From assembly GCA_033439765.1 (NCBI GenBank), contig JAULSN010000002.1, positions 6,944,001 to 7,008,000 on the forward strand: a stretch of DNA of 64,000 nucleotides, in the 5' to 3' direction. The DNA is from Lasiosphaeria ovina. Lineage: Eukaryota; Ascomycota; Sordariomycetes; Sordariales; Lasiosphaeriaceae. Shown here in pieces: positions 56,458 to 64,000 of the stretch (positions are counted from its first letter, which is position 1; every line of letters starts with the position of its first letter). Both the position numbers and the translations under genes were made by a program. The notes under the pieces are model-generated. The model did not search any database. It was not told the origin of the DNA and worked only from the letters and a program-made list of their open reading frames with translations.

Positions 56458-58900
56458 CTAGCTCTTGGAAGCCATGAAAACTTGAATAACAGCATTGAGA
56501 AGCATAGATTGTCTATCGGCGCCCCCTTCAAGGAGCAGTTTCAGGACACCCATGTGCCTGTGGCTGGCAGCGGCTGGTGACGGTGGTGCACAGTATTGGT
56601 CGCCCGTCCGGTCGATATCGGCGGCACTAGCGCCGCCGCCAGCATCAACGTCGCCGGCATAAGTGTTGATGCTATCGGCGTTGGCGATTCGATCGAGCGG
56701 CACATGGATTCCTGTTGTCTCCCCGACCTCGTTCTTGACCAAGCTAGTACACGCAGCCCAGAGCGGGGTGTGACCGCCCGAGTCCTTCGAATCGACATCA
56801 GCGCCCGAATCAAGAAGAAGCTTCGCGACGTCTCGGTGCCCGAGGCTAGCAGCGTTCCACAGTGGCGTCCTGCCATTGCAGTCTCTCACATCGACGAAGG
56901 CCCCTCTGTCGAGGAGCAGCTGCACGCTGGCATCCCATCCACCGCGGCTAGCTAATATCAAAGGCGAATTCTCATAACTCATGGACTGTTTCTCTGTGTC
57001 AATTTTGGCGCCGTGGTCGAGAAGAAGCCGGAGCCGGGCCACGTTGCCAGACCTGGCAGCGACCATGAGTGCCGAAGAGCCCTGATGATCGCGGGCATTG
57101 GTCTCGGCCTCCCGTTCGAGCAGCAAATGGGTAATGGCGTTATCGTGGGCTACTATTAGAGGCGTTTGGCCCCGTTTGTTCCTGCCGTTGGGGTCAGCGC
57201 CTTGGTCAAGCAGAAGCCGTACGTTGGCTGCCCTGCTATTCTCAACAGCCCCAACTAGCGGCGTCTGTCCGGATCTGTCTGCTGCACTAAAATTGGCGCC
57301 TCGGTCGAGCAACAGTCGTACCAGAGCTTCATTCCCGTCCCCGGCAGCCTGCGTCAGGGGTGTAGTAGAGTGGAGGATGTCGAATCTGTCCCATGGGAGA
57401 GAATCGTCCGTGTCGACCGACATGTTGTCCCCTTCGGCGTCGTCGTTCTCGTCGCCCTGGACATCCGGGTTGGCGCCTCGGTTGAGTAGCAGCCGCGCGA
57501 CAGCCACGTTTCCGGACCTCACAGCCCACCACAGCGGCGTCTGGTTGCGCAGCCCGTCATGCGCGTGGAGATCTGCGCCGCGGTCGAGTAGCAGATTGAT
57601 GAGGGCCTCGTGGCCCAGGCATGCGGCCCACGACAGCGGCGCCTAGCCGCTCCAGCTTCTACCGAATGTCTCGACACCATATGGCAAGGTCGCGGATATG
57701 TCGTCGTCAGCATCTCCTGGACGAGGCTTCTTCCCGTCTTGCTGCAGAATGACTCTGACGGCGTCGCGGTGGCCAGCCGTTAGTGCGGCGTACAGAGCGT
57801 AGGGGTACATTTCATGCGGCAGGCGGGCCCAGGGATCGCACCAACCTCTCGCGGTAAGGAGGAGCCTGGATAAACCACGCTCCGCGAGGACGTAGAAAAG
57901 AGTCGAATCTGGTGGCGCATTTTGGCGTAAAATGTCGAAAACCCCCAGATTCCTTCGAAGGATGCACGAGGCGATGTTGGGTCCCTTTAAAAAGCCGTCC
58001 TGCGGTATGCCGCTGACGGCTTCATTGGCGTGGTACAGCACGTTCCCAGACGCGTATCCGAAAAAGGGGAATGAGTGGTTATCATGCACGGGTAAATTAG
58101 CCGTATTTGAGGCGTCGACAGCGCCAAGATAAACAGAGCAGCAGTGTTTCAGTCGGTCATGACTGATGCTGCTGTCGGGGTCGTCTCTGGACTCGGGCCA
58201 TAGCTGGTGCATGCCGCCGTCCTTGACGAGGAAGTCGCGCACCGACTCGTGGATGAACTGGACTGTCGCCTCGGAAAGGTGTGGATCCGACTTTGTAACC
58301 TCGGCTAGCCCCCTGGACGAGTTCAGAATGAAGCGATCCATCATGTCTGGAGTGACGAAGTCTTTGTTCCAGACCAAGTCCTCCGGGGACGGGTCTAATC
58401 CCGACACGACTGCAAAGTAGAACTCCTCTCGGCGCAAGGGATATCTTGAGTAGAGGATCCACTGGAGGCACAACAGCAGGTCCTCCGTGTTTTCCGTGTT
58501 TTAGTCAGAATTTCCTCGAACAGCTTGCTTAGCTCGGGCGGGATCTCCCAGAGCCGTTTCTTGACAGCGAAAAGCCTACCCTTTCTGAATTCTTCATTCA
58601 GAATGTCCACGACCAGAACAACCCACATGAAGATGCCAGATGACTTGCGGCATAGTTCTGCTCTGATATCTTGCGCTTGCGTACCGGTCCCGGCCACTCT
58701 CAACCTCTTTTCGATGTATTCTTTCAAATCTTTCCCGTGGTCGGCCTGGTCCTCCACGGACAGCTGTTGGCCGCTCTGGATGTCTATGAACGGGTAGTGA
58801 CGACTAGAGAAGCAGACAGGCATTTGGGTTCCGTTTTCGAGAGCGCGCTGTCCGAGGCTTTCAAAGGCTTGTGTCAACAGAGGCCTCGGGCAACAGGGCT
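56458..58900 (-). pseudogene. Broken NACHT-ankyrin (NLR-like) gene, 5'-truncated
   Basis: The 5' part (about 58900 to 58500) gives the post-NACHT segment seen in fungal NLR-like proteins: VCFSSRHYPFIDIQSGQQLS, SSGIFMWVVLVVDILNEEF and LWEIPPELSKLFEEILTK. A one-base loss in the ACACGGAAAACACGGA tract (about 58485-58507) moves the frame to LCLQWILYSRYPLRREEFYF and VQFIHESVRDFLV. A TAG at 57643-57645 interrupts the start of the ankyrin array, which continues open to 56458 with about nine repeats of the form TPL..AA..G....V.LLLDRGA. The P-loop and N-terminal effector domain are missing. A GCTAAC...CAG acceptor-like sequence near 58890-58920 suggests a lost upstream exon. These proteins are innate-immunity or incompatibility receptors. 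Only one stop and one frameshift separate it from a long intact frame. Confidence 0.8.
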
Positions 58901-60255
58901 GAATACAAGTTTGTTCTAGTTAGCGTAGTATAGATACCATCATCGTGGCTACGATGGGAGTAAGGAATCCTGGTTCCTCACGGAAGCAATACACTGCTCC
59001 TTGTGCTCTATTAGGCTTATATATCCCTTACTAGACCATGCGATTTTATAACTAGACAAGATTACGGACGGGTGACATTGCCTCTAGTGTACTTTTCTGT
59101 CCTTTTTTCTTGGCCTGCTCACCTCATGTAAGGGGTCCGGCTCGCCTTAGTGTTGTTTTTGTGGTTGTTGTGTTGTGGTGCCTTCTCACCGCTTCACTGC
59201 CTATTGTTATTTACTGGGAAATTTGTTCCAGGCTGCTGAGCTATTCTTATGTAGCAAACTGGCGAGAAGCAATGGCGTAGAACTAGATTAATAGTGTTCA
59301 AAATCCTTCGTGTAGGTTTGTTCAATCTCATTTCGCTCGGCTATCGTTCCCGTATGAAACAAGAGAAGAATCTGGCCACGAATAATGTCTGCACGCACGC
59401 TACAAAGACCTAAATGTTGCTTTTGGTATTAATAATTATCTCCTGAAAACAAACAGGAAACGGAAATACTATTCGAGATAAAGCTGTCCCGGCAAAGGCA
59501 CGGAGATGTGCTCTGCGTACTTGATAGCGGCCGGACCCCCGATGGACACGGCACCTCCCTGACCTCGGGTGGCTGGACAAGTCTGTCGTCATGGTTCGGA
59601 AAGGGTCGTCGGAAATATCGTCAAGCGATGTGACCTTGTCTAATCCACAGGCACCAATAGGTCAAAGCTCCGGGGTGTTAGCACGTTGGGGTTCCAATTG
59701 CTGTCTGGAACGTGTGCTCTGAGGCTTCCTGTGGGTGCCTGGATCTTGTGGCGCTTGGGGGCCAATTCGTGCCGGTTAGTAGATACTACTTGGGCAAGCC
59801 CCTGAATGTTAGTCATTGCGAAGTCGCTGGATGATTGGCGGGATCGCGATGGCAATTAAACAGGGATTAATTGGAACCATCAGGGTTTTTGCGTTGGCGC
59901 TTTAAGCTGATATGGCAAAGAGAAGTTTCGCCACTTTGTGTGGACCTAGGGAGCAGGGAGAACCAGTGAAGACAAAATGAGATGCGGTTCGTGACGGTGG
60001 TCAGAGGACACGGCTACCTATCTGAAAGACTTAGTGATGAAGAAAATGAATAGAGTTGGAACTAACTATCACGAGAAGCGAAGCAGAAACCCTGAAGCAA
60101 GCCGTTCAAAGACAAATAAACTCTCAATGTTACGGTTTTTTTAGCTTTCACGTTTTGATCAGGGGTGTGTACCGGTTTCGAACGAAGAGTGAGGGACAAA
60201 GAAGATAGCAAGGCCGTATACAATAAGAACATAACCCCGTCTCCCAATATGCCGA
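58901..60255. other. AT-rich intergenic region
   Basis: No N-terminal exon of the NACHT-ankyrin relic was found here. Motif-free short ORFs only; AT-rich tracts at 58.95-59.30 and 60.05-60.25 kb. Confidence 0.45.
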
Positions 60256-61624
60256 TCACACAGACTCATCTTCCTTTTTGAGAGTGACCATGGCCTCTGA
60301 TGATTCCACTGGAACCTTCTCCTCTGTCGCCAAGCGAGACAAATCTCTTTCCACGTCATCAACGGGTGCCCTGAGCCTCGGAGGGCGCGCATCCGTCATG
60401 TCGAGCACACCCATGCTCGCGCCGCCCGTCTGTCCCACCACAACCGGCACGGCATCCACGGCGCCCTTCCACGGGCCCACGCCGAGCTGCTCGTGGGCCA
60501 GCCGCTGCAGCTGCAGCGTGTCGTTCGGCGCCCACTCGAGGCGCGCGGGGCTAGCGGCCGCCCCTTTCCGCCTCTCTCTACAGCACCAACAGCACGCCGC
60601 AGCAACCGCCTCGCCGTTCGCCGACACCACAATCACCACCAGGCCGAACACCAACACAAACAGCAGCCCAAACAGCGAGAACGACACGTGGTACGGCGAG
60701 AGCATCCTCTGGCCGGCGCACAGCGCACGCTCCTCGGCATTGGCAGGCCGCGTCAGCGCCGACTCGGGCACGCCATCATCCCCACCGCCGCCACTGGCCG
60801 ATGGCCCGGCCGCGACATCGACAAACGCGCGCTGGACAGCCGCCAGCGTGGTCGCGAACCAGTACTGCATCTCGAGCTGCCACTGGCCGTCGGGCAGGGC
60901 GGCCTGGAAGCCGCCGCGCAGCGACGCGCGCGCCAAAAGGTCCGCGCGTATGGCCATCTCGGCCATATTGGCGTTCGCCGTCCCGGTGATGGCCGACAGC
61001 CAGTGGAGGCGGTTCTGCGCATCCTCATCCCTGTCAAACATCAACGCCAGGTCCTGCGCCAGGTCCCACAGCCCGCGCAGCCGCGTGCATTTCTCAGAGG
61101 CGCAGAACTGGTACCGCTCGAGGCACACCAGCGGGGCCCCCGGCCTGTCCTGTCCGTACTCGGTGCCCGGCGTCATGCCGGCCGCGGGCACGCGCGCGCC
61201 GATGGCCGTCGTGGCGCGGAACTATGCGTCGGTGACGGAGAAGCGCACTGCGTTGGCCGCCGTGAGCATTAGGGTCAGGTCGGCGTCGTTGTTGGCCACC
61301 GAAAGCTCGGCGATCGGCGTGAACACGGACCAGGTTGGTACGATTATGCCGTTGGCGTAGTAGGCTCGGCGCACGCTGTGTAATAGAAATTAGGTTAGTA
61401 GTGTCTTTCTGTTTTTTTTTTTGGAGGTGAGAGACAGAAGGATAGCTCACCCCATGCCATACTCTGGGTACGGCGCGGCGGCCTGGTACACGTTGCCGTT
61501 AGTGTAGGCGTCGTTGGATGCCTGGTAGGTGAAGCTGCGGTTGCCGTACAGGGGCCCGAACAAGTAGCGCGTGACGGAGGCGTTGGCGGAGAAGTTGTGG
61601 CGCTCGGTGCGGTTCGCGATGGTC
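60256..61624 (-). pseudogene. Broken, 5'-truncated membrane-protein gene
   Basis: Exon 61624-61452 reads ILTIANRTERHNFSANASVT, then YLFGPLYGNRSFTYQASNDA and ends in a GTGAGC donor. A 74-nt intron ends at an ACACAG acceptor, and exon 61377-60256 continues YYANGIIVPTWSVFTPIAEL. A TAG at 61222-61224 follows SVTDA, then FRATTAIGARVP. The rest is open: an N-glycosylation-rich extracellular part, one membrane helix (SFSLFGLLFVLVFGLVVIVV), a Cys-rich CCWCCRERRK turn and a cytoplasmic tail. The family is unknown to me, but length and order fit fungal integral membrane proteins. There is no start: coding similarity stops abruptly at about 61624, where AT-rich sequence begins. Confidence 0.65.
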
Positions 61625-64000
61625 AGGATTCATCATGAACCACTTGACAAGGTGTCCGAAATACCGCATCCACTCATTCAGTACAGCATCAACTAATACA
61701 GGCTATAGGCCAAGAAGAAAAAAGCGCACCCCAAGGCGACTATTTTCGTCGTAATATAAAACGTAAATATCGCTTTACTACGTGGCTGAACGCCTTTCAG
61801 TAATCGGCGACAGCGTGTTTCAGCTATATGCAAGAAATCAGTTTCAATGTATAATTACGTAGCGATAGGTATGAGCCATTTCACTTTTGTGATAAATCTA
61901 ATTTAACTATGGAAGTCCCTGCTTGAGGAAAGCATCATTGAAGCAGACGAAATAATTAAGAGATTAGATATACCTGGAAACAGAGGCCCTAAAATCGGTC
62001 AAAACTGTGCTTCGTGCTGATGGCAAACAACTCAAGTTATCTTCCGCTGGAAACTGCCTCCCGGGCAGGAGTCCAGGTGTCTTGGGTGTGGTTTTATCAG
62101 GTCAGATAAGCTTCCAAATAAGAAGCTGACAGCATGCAGGGAAACTCACTGTGTGATCAGACTGAGTCAACGCAAACCCGCCAACTCGGGTCTCAGGCTG
62201 CTTGTTGAGTATTAATAGCTCCGCCTTTCCTGAAGGAGAAGACCCTTACTGTTACGAACTCCCTGATGCGGACCGAGGCGTATGCACACCAATGGCCGGC
62301 CCAGCCGAGAGTGCGCCATCGGATGAAATGGGAAAATGTTAATTGTGCCGTCGTGTAGTGAGGTGGCGTGGTTCCTTGCACGACCCACTCCCAAGTCTTG
62401 GGTCAGCCAGCGATCCTTGGTGCTGAGCAAGCAATTCGAGACAGTGGCGCGGAGGGCGAATAAAGCCTAAAGTTGTGGCGGCGAGAGTTCACAAGTTGAT
62501 GATCGGGATTGTCAAAGAGTGTTGGTGGTTGTCTGGATCTCGCAACCCCACTCTCAACCTTCGGAGCACTGGAGTGTGGTGAACAACGAGTTCTGGACAA
62601 AGGAACAGACTCTCGCTCACTGTAACCCCCCGCTGTATTTGGCACCGATGCGCCTTTTACCCAACCTAGGTACCCGACCTGCATCAATGCGTCTCGGCAC
62701 ACGCAAGGATGATCACTGATCGAACTGTCACTCGAATGTGGTGAACTTGCCTCGGAAATGGAAATGCCCGATTACGACTGGTGTGCAGAGACGCAGAGCC
62801 GTTGCGGCGCGGGCTTATCGGATGGCGCTCGGAGAGTGGTCGATGCACCCTTGTCGGCGCAGAAGGCGCTAAGAATTAGCTGCGCCGTAGCCCGTCGTTT
62901 CAAATTTCGTTCGACAGACCGTGCCTCCCGTTGGTCGTTCAAGGTCAGCCAACCAGCCAGAACTTCCCCACACTGCAGTCTTTGGGACACGATGGCGCCG
63001 TTTGTTGCACAACCTCCCTGGTAGCCACCTTTGCCGTGGCGGTTTGTGCGATCTGCAGCTGCAGATCAACACTTGTGGCTGCCTACAGAGTCAGATTCTG
63101 AAAATTTGGGACAGCAGCTGAGCAGCCTCCAAACTCGAATTCTTGCCTAGGGAACCGTTCTTGTTCTTGGCCTAGCCCTAAACCCTGCTAAAAATTCCCC
63201 TGGCGAGTGCGACGTTATAGACTAGGTCAAGAAGCACGCTACTGATTCGTCATAAATGATGCCGCAAGCCCCATTGCCAATGGCAAACTACATCACACGC
63301 CCGCGTCGATTGTGGTCTAATTGCGGACCAGTGTCACCAAACCCTAACCCAATCACACCTCCGAGGCACTTGTCGGCGGGAGGCCAGGCTTGGCCGGAGC
63401 ACGACTGCCGAAATTGGCCATCAATCTAGGGCACACTTGCCATTTTGCTGGCTTGCCCAGACTTGGATGTACGAGAGGCTCCACCAACTCCAGGCAGTCG
63501 AGTTTCTGCGAAGAGAGAGAAGCGCACGTAACGGGATTCCGGCGGCGGGAAGGTGCGCAAAAACAAAAGACCGCCGGGGTGTGTCAGGGGACCGGAGAGC
63601 GCGAGGGTGCGGTAGGGTAGGGATGGCGTTGTGGCACGTAAGCCTGAATGAGCTAAGCGGTGTGGAGGCTCCTTCCTGGAACAATCGATTGTTTGCTAAG
63701 AATTGAACGGGAAGGATCTCTCTCGCCCTCCTGGTTGGCTCTTGCCGTCAGATGAGGCGCGACAGCCACAAAACCCACCGGCAGCGGTGTGGTGGGGAAG
63801 GAAACAGGGAAGGTACGGGGCAGGCAGCATGGCAGACTGATAAAACAAAGCTCGAGCTTCCAACCGACAAAACGAAAGTTCCTATCCCACCCTCGCCTTC
63901 CCCTTCATCTCATCCGGTCGGCTCGCCTCGCTCCTCCAAAGCTTTTCCTTTTCGGAGACAGTTTGCGCAGACAGACCAGCTTGAACGTTGGTGTTCCGCC
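61625..64000. other. Gene-free end of the window
   Basis: 61.63-62.20 kb is AT-rich and may be inserted sequence that cut the membrane-protein gene. 62.2-64.0 kb has short unsupported frames, a telobox and a CT-rich run from 63.88 kb to the end, resembling the promoter of a gene beyond the window. Confidence 0.45.
63339..63350. promoter_or_regulatory. Telobox (AAACCCTAACCC)
   Basis: A two-unit telomere-like motif. In many fungi AAACCCTAA boxes lie in promoters of translation-related genes and bind Tbf1/Myb-type factors. A CT-rich core-promoter-like tract follows about 550 bp later, at the window end. Confidence 0.4.

Noticed and set aside
53584..58900. One HET-NACHT-ankyrin gene spanning both loci
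   Set aside because: The HET gene has its own start and stop and lies 3' of the ankyrin array on the same strand; domain order and a 1.1-kb non-coding gap exclude a single gene.
1..64000. CRISPR arrays, rRNA genes, bacterial operons
   Set aside because: No regularly spaced repeats and no rRNA sequence; spliceosomal introns throughout exclude a prokaryotic source.

Overview
The window reads as nuclear chromosomal DNA of a filamentous ascomycete (Pezizomycotina, most likely a Sordariomycete). The basis is short introns (mostly 51-97 nt) with GTRNGT donors and CTRAC-type branch points 10-25 nt before CAG, GC-rich codon use in the intact genes, and a typical gene set: GH3 beta-xylosidase, an LPMO-like secreted protein, Zn2Cys6 regulator, P450, MFS pump, HET and NACHT-ankyrin genes. 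Gene density is low. Several kilobase-sized stretches carry no convincing gene, and many gene relics with single nonsense or frameshift lesions are scattered through it. No rRNA, tRNA or CRISPR array was found.

Layout. 0.1-2.3 kb: three-exon gene (-) for a secreted or cell-surface single-pass membrane protein. 2.3-7.8 kb: no gene recognised. 7.8-9.3 kb: class A FAD monooxygenase (-) whose first intron must be GC-AG. 10.1-11.5 kb: a decayed acidic repeat region leading into a 310-codon ORF. 11.75-12.46 kb: a 718-bp inverted-repeat element flanked by TGTTTA. 12.9-13.1 kb: a short relic homologous to a second relic at 36.0 kb. 14.3-16.4 kb: 722-aa low-complexity protein. 17.2-19.7 kb: GH3 beta-xylosidase (-). 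20.8-21.0 kb: tiny two-exon gene. 25.5-26.3 kb: LPMO-like copper protein (-). 28.2-28.8 kb: chitinase C-terminal relic. 30.4-32.7 kb: chromodomain protein (+). 33.6-35.5 kb: protein ending in two back-to-back CX2CX6CX5CX2CX6C modules (+).

37.2-46.7 kb groups a P450 (-), a small hypothetical protein (-), a Zn2Cys6/fungal-trans regulator (-) and, divergent from the regulator, a 14-TM-type MFS transporter (+). A PLP enzyme of the EGT2/LolT type follows at 50.2 kb. This resembles a small metabolic or detoxification group, but no PKS, NRPS, terpene synthase or DMAT backbone gene is visible.

47.5-61.6 kb is dominated by self/non-self recognition type genes: a broken HET-domain gene (+), an intact HET-domain gene (-), and a broken NACHT-ankyrin gene (-), followed by a broken, 5'-truncated membrane-protein gene (-). 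The last 2.4 kb holds no gene. It ends in a telobox and CT-rich sequence that look like the promoter of a gene just beyond the window.

Nearly all gene models were built by hand-splicing reading frames; exon limits are given in each entry. Family calls come from motifs recalled from memory, not from searches.
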